Origin: Sergeia podlipaevii
Taxonomy: Eukaryota; Euglenozoa; Kinetoplastea; Trypanosomatida; Trypanosomatidae
Assembly (NCBI GenBank): GCA_030849805.1
Contig: JASANZ010002167.1
Coordinates: 1 to 61,046 of the forward strand
Reading direction: 5' to 3'
Length of the DNA stretch: 61,046 nucleotides
The notes below the pieces were generated by a model that ran no database searches, was not told where the DNA came from, and was given only the letters and a program-made list of their open reading frames with translations. Below are positions 28,789-39,660 of the stretch, in pieces. Both the position numbers and the translations under genes were made by a program. The number at the start of each line of letters is the position of its first letter. The stretch's first letter is position 1.

Positions 28789-29544
28789 GAAGGTGCTTTA
28801 CTGCCGTCTACGGGTGTCCGAGGAACGCAGGGAATTACGTACTTTACACTACCATTATTATCATCATTATTGCCTCTCATTACTGGCGAACTGTGACAGC
28901 TTACGCGTCACCTTCCTTTTTGTGGGTACTATGATTACTTTATTTTATTTTTACTTCTCATGTTCATCTCCCTCCTTCTTTTTCTCAGCTCCACATTTTA
29001 TTCGTTATTGGCGTTTATCTATGCTTCTCAGTTTTGTATCCCTCAGAACTGGAAAGACGTGATAAAAAGCAGCAAAGAATGCAGTGGAGGGAGGGGTTCA
29101 TGAAAGAAGCCTGTTGGTCTGCATAGTAGATGCTAGCAACCATCATTTCTGATATTCATCGAAAGCGTTTTTTTTTATAAAAAAAAAAGAAGATCAATAC
29201 AGTAGTAGTATTCCTGTTTGTATTCCTGATTTTATGACGTTCAGCAATATGGCAAGTGTGTTGTTATTCCTTTCGACTGTATATCATCATTACCATCATC
29301 GTCGTATTGTTTACATTCTCTTTCTCTCTTCTCTTTCTTCCCCTCTCATGTAGCTTTGCTTTTCACAATAGCTACTTATAGAGCGTCTTTTTTGTTTGTT
29401 TGTTTGTTTGTTTGTCGCAGCCGTCTCTTCCATATATCACCACGGTGTTAACACCACTTTTTTTTTTGTCCGCTACGCAGTGAGTTGTTGCGGTAATTAT
29501 AGAAAAATAAAATATATTTTTTTTTACTGATTGTGGTTAAGGTA
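28789..29544. other. spacer, 756 nt
   Basis: (GTTT)n at about 29393-29415, short A- and T-runs, and a GAA-rich patch. The next gene is preceded by an AT stretch rather than a clean pyrimidine tract. No gene seen. Confidence 0.65.
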
Positions 29545-30159
29545 ATGATGGCGACAAACCTCTCTGCGCACGCTAAGCCATGGGCACCTGGAGCAGGACC
29601 AAACATGCACAGTCACAAGCACAACAACAATGGGAACAACATGTACGTGAATGCTCAGATGCCGATGCACCAGCAGCAACATCAGCACCAACACCAACAG
29701 CACCACAGTGGTGGCGGTAGCGGTATGGGCATGATGTCCATGCACCAGCCGCAGCAACAACAGCAGCAGCAGCAGCAACAGCAGCCCAAGTTTAGTCCTA
29801 CTGCTGCAAAACTATTTGTGGGCCAACTTCCCTTTGAGTGTACGGAGGAGCGTCTGCGTCATCTCTTCAGCGCGTACGGCATTGTCGAGCACATTCACAT
29901 TTTGCGTGACAACAACAACCGTAGTCGCGGTGCTGCGTTTGTGACGTACTCTACGGTGCAAGAGGCAGACACAGCTATTTTTACCCTGCATAACAGGTAT
30001 CGCATGCTCACAAACAGAGCGATCCAGGTCAGCTATGCGAAGAACAGTCCGAATATCTCTCCATTCGGGACTTACAGTGCATTTGAGGTACATCAGTCTA
30101 ACCCAACAAACCCTGTCCCCGATGTGGCCGCTGCCGGGTCTCAACCACGCGTGTTCTGA
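29545..30159 (+). CDS. single-RRM RNA-binding protein
   Basis: 204 residues from the first ATG (a second ATG follows at 29548). The N-terminal 85 residues are low complexity: Asn/His/Met-rich, then a run of 11 Gln (about 70-80). One RRM occupies about 88-166, with RNP2 LFVGQL at 90-95 and RNP1 RGAAFVTY at 128-135. The architecture, a short protein with one RRM and Gln/His-rich flanks, is that of the trypanosomatid RBP/UBP mRNA-stability regulators. Such proteins bind 3' UTR elements and replace transcriptional control in these organisms. The exact orthologue is not assigned. Confidence 0.9.
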   Translation: MMATNLSAHAKPWAPGAGPNMHSHKHNNNGNNMYVNAQMPMHQQQHQHQHQQHHSGGGSGMGMMSMHQPQQQQQQQQQQQPKFSPTAAKLFVGQLPFECTEERLRHLFSAYGIVEHIHILRDNNNRSRGAAFVTYSTVQEADTAIFTLHNRYRMLTNRAIQVSYAKNSPNISPFGTYSAFEVHQSNPTNPVPDVAAAGSQPRVF

Positions 30160-30959
30160 GGTGACAACACGTGCCTCCTCGAAGGTTTTTTTTTTTTTTT
30201 GCTGCCCATGTCTACTTCGCCAAATATACATTTTTATGTTTCTTTGCGTTTACTTTTATCTTGCTTTGCTGCGGCTATTGACAAGTGTGTGTTGCTTACT
30301 TCTGTTGTGTTTGCATTGGTGGGTATTGCCTTTAGTGGGAAGGAAGGGATACGGTTTTACTTTTTTTTTTCGTTTTTACCTTGTTTGCGTATTGCGATTT
30401 GCATCAGCTAACTTGCTCTTAAGTTATTTTCTTTTCCTCCAAAACGGACGAAAAATGCTTTTAAAAAGGAATTGTTAACAGGCTGTAGTGCTCTATATAA
30501 TTGAAAGATAAGAAAGAAAAGGAGGTGGAGCTAAGAAAACGGAGAGACATCAATGAGTGTACTCCTCCCGTGGCGATTGGGATAGACTGGACTTTGGAGC
30601 GACACACCTCCCACAAAGAGTGTTGGATTTTGTATTTGTGTGCGTGTGTGGTGCTAGGGGGGGAGAACTCGAAGCGACACTCTACGGAAGATACTTTACA
30701 TGTGACTCTGGTATGTCTGTAGTGACAACAATTTTTTTCTACCAAATTCTCTCTCTCTCTCTTAAGTACATGTGAGCATGTGTGTTTGTTTGTTTTTTGA
30801 AAGGAGGAGGACTGTAGTCACAACAGGGCAACAACGTCATGGGCAATATGTGCCTGGTCTCTCTCTCTCTCTTTTTTCGGTTGTGTGTATCACGCAGCAT
30901 TGCATGTTGGTGGATGTGTTTTGCTGTTGCTGTTCTATATTTTCATATATATTTCTCCC

Positions 30960-31000
<41 letters not shown>

Positions 31001-31347
31001 CAATGTGCCTTTTGTCGTGCGCGACTAGCATCTCAGCTCCAATCATCTATACTATTGCTGAGATCAAAGGAAAAAAAAAACGCTTTCTGTTGTTATCGTT
31101 CCAATAAACTTTTGTCTTTCGTATCGTTTTGTTTGTTTGCTCGTTTTGTGTGAGTGCGCGTGTGTCTACAGTTGGGGGTGGTTGTTTTAACATTTTATTG
31201 TCAGTTTTTACCGCGACAGTATTCATTTTTTCTTTTCACATTTTGTATGAGAGAGAAGAGGAAGCAGCAGATCCTTTTCTCTTTCCTTTATAGTGTGTAT
31301 ACAAAACATCCAAGTTTGCTTGCCAAAAAGACCCCACGGAAGCGCTC
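30160..31347. other. spacer, 1.2 kb
   Basis: Probably a long 3' UTR of the RNA-binding protein plus the 5' region of the next gene. It contains T-runs near 30187 and 30360, (CT)n at 30750-30762 and 30957-30978, then (CTTT)n to about 31000. No gene seen. Confidence 0.6.
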
Positions 31348-32463
31348 ATGCGCTGGCGTCACTTTAGTGCATTCACAAAGGCAGTAGTGGGTGGCGGCGC
31401 GACTGCCCTTGCATGCGGAGCTGTGTACTACGGATGCAGGTCCAAGTCTACCAAGGTTGAGAAGCCTCCCGCTCTTACTGGAGATGAGTTTAATGCCCTA
31501 CAGGATCAAGCAATGCTTCGCGCTGCTCTCCAGAAAAATCATCTGCCATGGACATTTCATAGTCTTAAAAGTAAGAACCTAGGTGCGACTAACGAATCTC
31601 TGCTTACCCCACGCAGCTCAGATGACTTCCTTGTTACTTTTTATCGCTTACTAGGTTGCCCGTACTGCGCTAAGGTCCAGGCGGTGCTTCAGTTCTACGA
31701 TGTCCCTTACGAAAACGAGTTCGTTGATCCACTGAGTGGCCGCGGGCTTCCTGACAAGCGCTACGAGCTAGTCCCTCAACTGCTCTTTGCGCCTCCACCA
31801 CCCGCAAGCGGGCATGCCGCTGATGCTGAAGACAGTAAGAAGGGGGTATTCCTGGTTGACTCCTCCACTATTGTGACAGCACTAGCAGGGCCCCTAGGCT
31901 ACACAAGAGAACTGAAGGATAAGCGTGTCGAGGGCACGCGCGAGTGGATCACGTCGCATTTCCAGTCCGCTTCCTTTGCACTAACCAGCGGCACTCTCCA
32001 CTACGCCTACACGTCATTCCCTCACGTCACTCCCGAGTACTATCATGGTTTTATCTACCATGTTGTGGGTACACTGGCCCTCTACGCGTTGGCGAACTTG
32101 AAAGTCAAGCCACGGATGATTGGAGATAAGCACCCCTTCAACCAGGGCTATCTCATGAAGCAGTACATGGATGCTCCCCAGGAAGACACAGAGAAGGCTA
32201 CTAAGGAACTGGAAAAGAAGCTCTCCGCACGCACTCCACAGGCGTGGCTGCGTGATGAGCTGGGGATATTTATAAGTCGCTTTGAGCCCAATGCCACGTT
32301 TCACGGCGGGGCCACGCCGGACTTAGCAGATATTGAGATGTATGGAGTGACACGCGTCGTGAAGGTGCACGAGTCACTCGCGGCTATCACGGAGGAAGGC
32401 AGCTTTGGTGCTTGGCAAAAGGCTGTGGAAGAGTTCATGATGAAACGAAACGGACATTTGTAA
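31348..32463 (+). CDS. membrane-anchored prostaglandin E synthase 2-like GST-fold protein
   Basis: 371 residues. An N-terminal hydrophobic segment (about 9-28, GGGATALACGAVYYG) probably anchors the protein in a membrane. A glutaredoxin/thioredoxin-like domain follows with LLGCPYCAKVQAVL and the CPYC motif at 104-107, a VP cis-proline in ELVPQLLF, and VDSSTIVTAL equivalent to the DSS loop of mPGES2. An all-helical GST C-terminal domain covers about 190-370. These features match the microsomal prostaglandin E synthase type 2 family. Whether it makes prostaglandins here is not shown. The loop with APPPPASG (about 150-158) is an insertion. Mitochondrial or ER membrane is plausible. Confidence 0.85.
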   Translation: MRWRHFSAFTKAVVGGGATALACGAVYYGCRSKSTKVEKPPALTGDEFNALQDQAMLRAALQKNHLPWTFHSLKSKNLGATNESLLTPRSSDDFLVTFYRLLGCPYCAKVQAVLQFYDVPYENEFVDPLSGRGLPDKRYELVPQLLFAPPPPASGHAADAEDSKKGVFLVDSSTIVTALAGPLGYTRELKDKRVEGTREWITSHFQSASFALTSGTLHYAYTSFPHVTPEYYHGFIYHVVGTLALYALANLKVKPRMIGDKHPFNQGYLMKQYMDAPQEDTEKATKELEKKLSARTPQAWLRDELGIFISRFEPNATFHGGATPDLADIEMYGVTRVVKVHESLAAITEEGSFGAWQKAVEEFMMKRNGHL

Positions 32464-33336
32464 ATATTCACTCACACAACAACACAAATCAAGTCAAATC
32501 AAAGAACTGTTGTTTCTGCCGATGTCTTACGAAAGGCATTTTTTAGTAGTGAGAAGCGCACTGCTCACGCATATGGTGGACGAACAAGGGATGCGAGGAA
32601 GGCAGCACATCCTTGATGCTGACTTATATCTTTTAAAACAATACGCGGCGGGGAATCAGAGGAAGAGAGAAGGGAGGAGGGAAAATAGCAAATAGTGCTT
32701 GCACCTGCCGTACACTGTCTTTCTTTTCACCGGGAAGGCAAAAAATTTAGGTCTGTACGTGTGCGTAGTGGGTGGAGGTAGAAGCCAAACGATAATACTT
32801 TTGCCACGCTCGTGTGTCCCCTCTACGCAGCGCTCCTCCTTGTTTTTTTTATTTATTTTATGTGTCGCAGCAAATGCTGAAAAAAATGTACTTTAGCAAA
32901 AAAAAACTGTTTACTAGTTACCCAGTAGGAGATGAAAAGGGTAGTGCCTACTTCCAGGAGGGAAGGAAAGGGAATACACTGTGTATCGCATCAGGCAATG
33001 TGTGTGGCCACTTACAAGTGATTGAATAGGCCAGTCGCGTGTGTCTTGACACCCGGACATCCTTATGCTCTCGCTCATCAATCCTTTTGTTTCTTTCTGT
33101 TATCTGTCTCCCCTCTTTCTCTCTTGAATTGATGTTCTCTTCTTGCCCTGCGTGTGTGTGTGTTTTCTATGCGGCACACAAAGGAGAAAAATAGTTTTAA
33201 AAAGGAAAGTAGATTTTTACATACATATACATACTTTTCTGAGAATTTTATCTAGGTCTTGATCAACCGTTCTGATTTACTTATTTCCGCTTGTTTGAGT
33301 GTTTATTGTTTTCTCGTACAAAGCTCTGCGGTCATC
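32461..33336. other. spacer, 870 nt
   Basis: Purine-rich patch near 32650-32690, scattered A-runs and (GT)n at about 33151-33163. A pyrimidine-rich stretch with AG at 33322-33323 is the probable acceptor for the next gene. No gene seen. Confidence 0.65.
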
Positions 33337-35823
33337 ATGATGCGCTGTCTCGGTCTCTCGAGGCAACTAGTGCCTTTTGCCTCTATGGTTACGGCTGTTG
33401 CCTTCAATACCACCCGCTTCGCGGCGACCACAAGCAAGAGTGGTGCAACCACGACAACACAAGCAGCGGGAGCGTCCGCCACTGCCTCTCAGAAGCCTGC
33501 AGCGCCATCGGCGAGCGACAAGAAGACTGTGGCCGCCTATGACTTCCCCTCTGGCATCCTGAAGAACCGCCTGTGGAGCACGCATCCAGCTGGACGTCAT
33601 GTCACCGTGTACACTGACTCTGGTTGTATCGCGTGGATTGTCATGAACCGCGCTGAGTCTAGCGCCAACGCGCTTGGTGTGGAGTTCGCTGAGGATCTTG
33701 GCCGCGCTTTCGACGTCGTCGAGAAGCTTGTTGCAGAGAAGAAGGCCCGGTATGCGGTTCTTGCCAGCGCCAAGTCAACCTTCTGCGTTGGAGCTGACAT
33801 TGACCAGATGTACCCCCTTACTGACCACACCGTTGCTGCAAAGATCCCCGTGGGTGGGCACGAGCTGTTTAGCCGTATTGAAAACGAGCCGTTCCCAGTT
33901 ATTGCAGCCATTAACGGTCTTGCCCTTGGTGGGGGTTTTGAGCTCTCCCTCGCCTGCCACAACCGCCTCATCGCATCCACTGCGAAGGTTGGCTTCCCAG
34001 AGTGCATGCTAGGTCTGCTGCCTGGCGGTGGCGGCACAGTGCGCACGCAGCGTCTTTGCGGTCTCACCAAGACAGTGCAGTGGGTCATGACATCGCAGCA
34101 GCTGAAGGCGCACGCAGCTCGCAAGGCTGGCGCGTGTGACGCTGTCATTCCCGCTGAGGACCGTTGGGCGGGCGAAAATCGGTTCTACGAAGGTGTGCGC
34201 AGGTGGGTCGGTCAGAATATTTCTGATAAGGGCCCGCGTCCCGCCAAGCGTAAGAACATCGCACTTATGGACCGTGTCCTTGAGCAGACAAGCTTCGGCC
34301 GTCGGAAGGTGGCAAACGAGACCATAAAGATGCTGAACAAAAAGACCAAGGGGAAGTACATCGCGCAGTACAAGGCGCTTGAGTGCATCATGTACTCTGC
34401 GACGCACACCAACAAGGAGGGCTTCGCGAAGGAGTGTGAGGGATTCAGTGAGCTCTTGTGCTCCCCCGAGGCCAAGAACCAAATGTCTCTTTACTTTCTT
34501 GATGAGGGCATGAAGAAGAGCATGCAAAAGACTGGCATTCCCAAGGAGAAGGTTCCTGAGGTGAAGAAGGTTGGCGTTATCGGCGCCGGCGTGATGGGGG
34601 CTGGCATTGTGCACTACTTTGCCAACAAGAATATTCCCGTCGCGGTCAAGGATCTCAAGCAGGAGGCAGTTGAAAAGGGCATTGAACACGTGCGCTCCGA
34701 GTTTCAGAGTGCAGTGACGCGCAAGCGCATGGACGCGGCCACCATGGCACAGAAGATGGCTCTTGTCACTGGCGGCACCACCGATGACATTTTTAAAGAT
34801 GTAGACGTTATTGTCGAAGCGGCGGTGGAGGTGATGGATATTAAGAAGAAGGTCATCCAGCAGCTGGAAGCAGACAGGGTGATCAATGGTAAGAATCTCT
34901 TTGCGACCAACACCTCCTCCCTCAGTCTTACCGAGATGCAGACTGTGTCCAAGTACCCCCAGAACATCGTTGGCATGCACTTTTTCAACCCTGTTTCTAA
35001 AATGCCACTTGTTGAGGTGATCAAGGGCAAGCAGACCTCTGCGGAGGCGGCCGCCATCATCTTCAACCTTGCACTCAAGACTGGCAAGAAGCCCATTATT
35101 GTGAACGACGCCCCTGGATTTCTGGTGAATCGTATTTTGGGTGTGTACATGGCGGAGGCCGGGCGTATGGCTATCGATGACAAGTGCGATCCCGCGAAGA
35201 TCGATGAGGCCATTCTTGCCTTTGGCATGCCCATGGGGCCTTTCCGCCTGCTCGATGAGGTTGGTCTTGACGTTGCCTGTCATGTGGGCCCAGTGCTTAC
35301 GCAGGGGCTCAAGAACGACCGCTTCTCTGTTAATGAAGGCATCAACCATATGACAAAGGCGGGGCACCTTGGCAAGAAGGTGAACAGTGGCTTCTACAAG
35401 TACAACGAGAAGGGTAAGGAGACTGGTATGAACAAGGAGCTGATCGCTTCCTATATTGGTCATAACTTGCGCGCGACGCTCTCTGAGGCCGAGATTGTTG
35501 ATCGCTGCATGCTTCTCATGGTCAATGAGGCATCTTATATCCTTGCTGAGGGTGTTGCCAGCACCCCAGAGGATGTCGATATTGGCATGATCTGGGGCGC
35601 CGGCTTTGCTCCCTTCCGAGGTGGTCTTCTTCAGTACGCGGACCACCGTGGTGCCCAGAAGATTGTTGAGGAGCTACAGCGTCTTCAGGACAAGACGAAG
35701 AGCGACCGCTTCAAGCCTAGCGACATGCTGATTCAGATGGCGAAGGGTGGCAAGCGCTTCTTCCCCGATCGCCCGTTTGTTCCATACCAGGAACGTCACG
35801 GCTATCCCAAGGTCTTCTTCTAA
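33337..35823 (+). CDS. HADHA: mitochondrial trifunctional enzyme alpha subunit
   Basis: 828 residues from the first ATG. It combines enoyl-CoA hydratase and L-3-hydroxyacyl-CoA dehydrogenase for mitochondrial fatty-acid beta-oxidation. The N-terminus (MMRCLGLSRQLVPF) has a mitochondrial presequence look and is followed by an Ala/Thr-rich linker. The crotonase half has GADIDQM, GLALGGGFELS with E202 and FPECMLGLLPGGGG with E222, the expected catalytic pair 20 apart. The dehydrogenase half has the NAD motif GAGVMG at 416, NTSSLS, GMHFFNPV with His548 and DAPGFLVNRIL. A Lys-rich linker joins the halves. There is no PTS1 at the C-terminus (KVFF), which fits mitochondria rather than glycosomes. 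Thiolase is on a separate beta subunit in this family. Confidence 0.95.
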   Translation: MMRCLGLSRQLVPFASMVTAVAFNTTRFAATTSKSGATTTTQAAGASATASQKPAAPSASDKKTVAAYDFPSGILKNRLWSTHPAGRHVTVYTDSGCIAWIVMNRAESSANALGVEFAEDLGRAFDVVEKLVAEKKARYAVLASAKSTFCVGADIDQMYPLTDHTVAAKIPVGGHELFSRIENEPFPVIAAINGLALGGGFELSLACHNRLIASTAKVGFPECMLGLLPGGGGTVRTQRLCGLTKTVQWVMTSQQLKAHAARKAGACDAVIPAEDRWAGENRFYEGVRRWVGQNISDKGPRPAKRKNIALMDRVLEQTSFGRRKVANETIKMLNKKTKGKYIAQYKALECIMYSATHTNKEGFAKECEGFSELLCSPEAKNQMSLYFLDEGMKKSMQKTGIPKEKVPEVKKVGVIGAGVMGAGIVHYFANKNIPVAVKDLKQEAVEKGIEHVRSEFQSAVTRKRMDAATMAQKMALVTGGTTDDIFKDVDVIVEAAVEVMDIKKKVIQQLEADRVINGKNLFATNTSSLSLTEMQTVSKYPQNIVGMHFFNPVSKMPLVEVIKGKQTSAEAAAIIFNLALKTGKKPIIVNDAPGFLVNRILGVYMAEAGRMAIDDKCDPAKIDEAILAFGMPMGPFRLLDEVGLDVACHVGPVLTQGLKNDRFSVNEGINHMTKAGHLGKKVNSGFYKYNEKGKETGMNKELIASYIGHNLRATLSEAEIVDRCMLLMVNEASYILAEGVASTPEDVDIGMIWGAGFAPFRGGLLQYADHRGAQKIVEELQRLQDKTKSDRFKPSDMLIQMAKGGKRFFPDRPFVPYQERHGYPKVFF

Positions 35824-37614
35824 GAAAGCAAGAGAGAGAAAAGGTGGTAGAGCGAGAGATGTCGAATCCAAAGGCGCGCGTGAGAGATGACCACGCCATA
35901 TTTTCGCGATAATTTCTTTTGTTCGAGATAGATAAGTCACTTTTTTTACTCACTTCTTTTTTTCTAATTTCTTCAGTGCTGCCGGCTTTATATGCCACCC
36001 ACTGCCGTAATTAGTAGCAACGGATCACGATGGGTTTGCGTTGATTTCCTTCTTTTTTCTAGCGTATTCTCGAAAATATATGTATGTTGCCGTTCCGTTC
36101 GACCCGGGTGTCGTTTTTTTTTTTTTTCAGGATGGCGCTCACCATGTCATTTATACAATCTCTATATGCCACTCCTGTTAAAGTGAACGTCGCAACATCG
36201 CAAGTGCACTCACTAATATATACAGCCGCACAAAACCGAAAACATTTTTTCTTTCTGTTCGCAAAACCCAACGTTAAAGAAAAAGACAATACTCTTTCAT
36301 ACTTGGCTCGTCTTTCTCCTCAGAAGGTCAATTTATTCCACATGCTTTTCCCCTCTGTTGTCTTTTCAAATAGCATTTCTCCCTTTCCATCCCCCCCCCC
36401 TTTCTTTTTTTTTTTCAAGCGGTGCGCGGCGCCGCATGGGGGCCCCCGCCGCCCGCCCAGCCTGGGCATCGCCTAGGCCCAGGGCCAAACCCCCCCCCCC
36501 CCGGCGGCCGCGGCCCGCAACAGCGCCACCGTCCGCTTTGTCGATAAAAGCCGCACGTTGAAAGACTATCGTGACTTTCATTGCTTAGAATCATTGCTTT
36601 GCATAGCGTAGATTAACTGACAGCCCGCAAAAGGCAAAAAGAAGTAGCACATCGTTGATCAAATGCGGTAGTAAATAAACAAATTGTTTTCTACTTGTTT
36701 GGGCTATCTATAGCCAGGCATGCAATTTTATGTTTCGCTGGAGCAACTGATGCATGTATGACTTCTATTCTCCAGTTACTGATGACACACAAAAAAAGCT
36801 TAATACGTTGTAATTCATTCCACTAGCCCGCTTCCCTGAAGCCATTTCTGTGATACAGCATATTTGGCCTTGACAACACGTAAATGATGTCCGTGATAAT
36901 GAAAAGAATATCAACACATATTCGTGCTGTGCTTTTTAATGGCACTTTACCAACTACCGCTATCATTTCAAACAACAAAAAACAGTCTTTCTTTTTTATC
37001 ATTCATTTGTATATTCCTTCTTACTTTTGCCTTTTATAGGTATGTATGGTGCTCATTATGGGCAGGGTTTATCATATTGTTTTTTCAATTTGTGTACATT
37101 TTGCCTCAACAACAGAAAATTGATATCTACATGATAAGAAAATTGCTATCATAGTACCTTTATGGGGATGAAAATATGAAGTTGCCGTTTTGTGTGCAAA
37201 TCTCTCGCAAAAGCGACGACAAATACCTGAAAAACACCAACAATAATTTGCAATTTTAGTATCTATGTAATTATTATCGATCTCTCTTTGCAGAAAGGAA
37301 CAATCGTAGCAGCACAGAAAATACTTTTATCTAATATTGTTCATAAAGAAAGAAAAAGCTGGTCGAATCAAAAATCATTTCAATTTAGCTGCTCTTGAGT
37401 ATTGCCTTATTATCATTATTATTATTATTATTATTATTACTACTTTTCAAGTGATTTTAATGATTGGTCATCTAGTGAAGTGTCACTTGAATCATCTAAT
37501 TACTTTCTGCATTTTTCACATTTTTGTCTCATTTGCTACTTTTTTTTTTTAAAGAAAGTTGTTAGTGCTTCTTTTTTTCTATTTTAATTATTATTATCAT
37601 ACACTTCTGTTAAC
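35824..37614. other. spacer with GC-rich patch and compositional change
   Basis: 1.8 kb without a gene. The left part (to about 36390) looks like the other spacers. Then comes the GC-rich patch annotated separately, and from about 36563 the DNA is AT-rich but lacks the long poly-T and (GT)n tracts of the left half of the window. An (ATT)n run lies at about 37415-37440 and a short T-run precedes the oligopeptidase start. Confidence 0.7.
36391..36540. other. extremely GC-rich patch bounded by C-runs
   Basis: Ten C at 36391-36400, a T-rich run, then about 120 nt from 36420 that is roughly 85-90% G+C by eye, including a second run of 13 C at 36490-36502 and many short palindromes (GGCGCC, GGGGGCCCCC, GCCTAGGC, CGGCCG, GGCCGCGGCC). 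It is unlike anything else in the window. It may be an assembly or sequencing artefact, a breakpoint, or a structured element. Confidence 0.8.
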
Positions 37615-39660
37615 ATGTCTCGTCTTTTTGCTGATGTTTCCACCACTGCGAAAGCCGTGAGCCTCTTCCCCAAAACCATCGAGGCATGCAAAGACGTGGT
37701 GATAGCTGCAAAGAAACGTGCGCAGGACTCGCTCAACCATATTTATGAGGCAAAGGGCAGGACTTTTGTGAACACGGCAGACGCAGCCGATATTGCAAGC
37801 GCTGAGATTGGTATTTCTGCGAGCTTGTTGTCTGTCATTTCAAGTGTATCTCCAAGCAAGGAAGTGCGCGATGAAGCCAATAAGCTGCTTGTCGATCTCA
37901 AGACATTTGCGATTGATAACTTTGAGTCAAACCCTCGCCTGTATGAAGCGCTCAAGGAGCTCTCTACCACACCAACTTATCTTGAGGACTACAAGAATGG
38001 ATCGAAGAACCGCGAGTATTACTACTGGCTTGAAGAGGAACTGGAGGACTACCGTCGCAAGGGAATGGAACTTCCAGAAGACAAATTTGTCAAGGTGGTG
38101 CAACTGCAGAAGGAGCTTGCATCCCTTTGCACTACCTTTTCACAGAATATCAGCGAAGATAAGACTGAAATTCACATGTCGATTGAAGCCCTAAAAGGCG
38201 TGCCCGAGAATATCATCTCTCCTTTGAAGTGTGATGAAGATGGGAATTATATTCTCAAAATGGATTACCCTACATATTTTGGTGTGATGAAGGAATGCAC
38301 AATCGCTACCACACGAAAAGCCATGCAACGCGCCTTTAACAATCGCGCGTATCCTGTGAATGATGGCGTTCTTCGCAAAATTATTCAAAAGCGAAATGAG
38401 CTTGCTGTCACTCTTGGTTATCCATCTTTCGCACACCTTTACATCTCCGATAAGATGGCAAAAGCACCGGAAACTGCAAGGAGCTTTGTGGATGAGTTAA
38501 TTCCAAAACTTCAAAGAAAGTGGAAGTCTGAATTGGAGCTGCTGAAGAAACATTTGCATTCAAGCTGCGTTTTGACCAAAGATGGTCATATTGAATCCTA
38601 CGATATCATGTTTATGATTAACGAGATCAAGAAAAATCAGCTAAATGTGAGTGAGACTGACATTCAGGAATATTTTCCAATGGACGTGACCGTGCAGGCA
38701 CTTTTCAGCATCTATCAGTCCTTCTTTGACATTAAATTTAACGAGATTAACAATGCGGCCGACTTGTGGCACCCCGACACTAGCACCCTTGAAGTAATTG
38801 ACAACAAGTCTGGCAACGTGCTTGGATACATTGTTCTTGATTTATTTCCGCGTGAAGGTAAATTTTCGCATGCGTGCTGCCACTCTGTTGTTCCTCCGGC
38901 ACGCAAGCCTGACAGTGAAACAAACTTTACTCCTGCCTTATCAGTTGTTATTGCCAACTTTCCTGCAGCTACCGCAGAACGCCCAGCTCTCTTTTTGCAC
39001 AGCGACGTACAGACGTTCTTTCACGAATTTGGCCACGCTATCCACGGCTTGATGGGCCGCAGTCGCATGGCAACTTTTGCTGGCACCAGTGTCAAACGCG
39101 ACTTTGTGGAGCTTCCATCGCAAATGCTTGAAGAGTGGCTCTGGGAACCCGAAATCCTGCAAAAGATTACGAGCCATTACAAGTCGAAAGCACCTCTGCC
39201 CAAAGAACTTATTGACGCTAAGGTCCGCTCCAAAAATGCCTTTAGCGGCCGTGACTCACTCCGCCAACTTCAGTTTGCAACCTATTCGCTTGATATTTTT
39301 GGGATGCCGTTCTCGCAGCAGCCTGTTGACAAGCTTGACACAACAAATCTTTTTTACGAAATTGAGCCGCGCGTCCTGCCTGATATTGAATATGATCATG
39401 AATCACACTTTGAGGCAGCCTTTGGCCATCTCACTGGCTATGGAGCGGGATACTATGGGTACATGTGGTCCGAAGTGTTTGCGCTTGACGTGTTTGATTA
39501 CATTCGTTCCCATAACGGTCTACTTGACGCTAAAATGGGTCGTCGCTATGTTGATTGCATAATTGGTGTTGGTGGTGGACAGGATCCCAACGAAACTTTA
39601 CGGAACTTTCTTGGCCGTGAGCCGAACAATGAGGCTTTTCTGCGCAACATTGGTGTGTAA
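37615..39660 (+). CDS. M3A family metallo-oligopeptidase (thimet/neurolysin type)
   Basis: 681 residues, the usual length of thimet oligopeptidase and neurolysin. The zinc motif HEFGH is complete (H470, E471, H474) with the third ligand E499 in FVELPSQMLEEW. The C-terminal block GHLTGYGAGYYGYMWSEV carries the substrate-binding tyrosines of the family, and NFLGREP follows near the end. It cleaves short peptides in the cytosol. No presequence is evident. Composition is distinct: a hand count of the first 79 codons gives about 48% G or C in third position, against about 76% in a 66-codon stretch of the trifunctional enzyme gene just upstream. The flanking DNA is also AT-rich. Confidence 0.95.
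   Translation: MSRLFADVSTTAKAVSLFPKTIEACKDVVIAAKKRAQDSLNHIYEAKGRTFVNTADAADIASAEIGISASLLSVISSVSPSKEVRDEANKLLVDLKTFAIDNFESNPRLYEALKELSTTPTYLEDYKNGSKNREYYYWLEEELEDYRRKGMELPEDKFVKVVQLQKELASLCTTFSQNISEDKTEIHMSIEALKGVPENIISPLKCDEDGNYILKMDYPTYFGVMKECTIATTRKAMQRAFNNRAYPVNDGVLRKIIQKRNELAVTLGYPSFAHLYISDKMAKAPETARSFVDELIPKLQRKWKSELELLKKHLHSSCVLTKDGHIESYDIMFMINEIKKNQLNVSETDIQEYFPMDVTVQALFSIYQSFFDIKFNEINNAADLWHPDTSTLEVIDNKSGNVLGYIVLDLFPREGKFSHACCHSVVPPARKPDSETNFTPALSVVIANFPAATAERPALFLHSDVQTFFHEFGHAIHGLMGRSRMATFAGTSVKRDFVELPSQMLEEWLWEPEILQKITSHYKSKAPLPKELIDAKVRSKNAFSGRDSLRQLQFATYSLDIFGMPFSQQPVDKLDTTNLFYEIEPRVLPDIEYDHESHFEAAFGHLTGYGAGYYGYMWSEVFALDVFDYIRSHNGLLDAKMGRRYVDCIIGVGGGQDPNETLRNFLGREPNNEAFLRNIGV

Noticed and set aside
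34009..35646. 545-codon open frame on the minus strand
   Set aside because: It lies entirely antisense to trifunctional enzyme alpha. High GC3 of the real gene removes stops on the other strand.
36420..36591. Peptide-like frame at the edge of the GC-rich patch (36505-36591)
   Set aside because: A stop lies upstream near 36475, only about 30 codons are open, and no family is recognised; too short to call a pseudogene.
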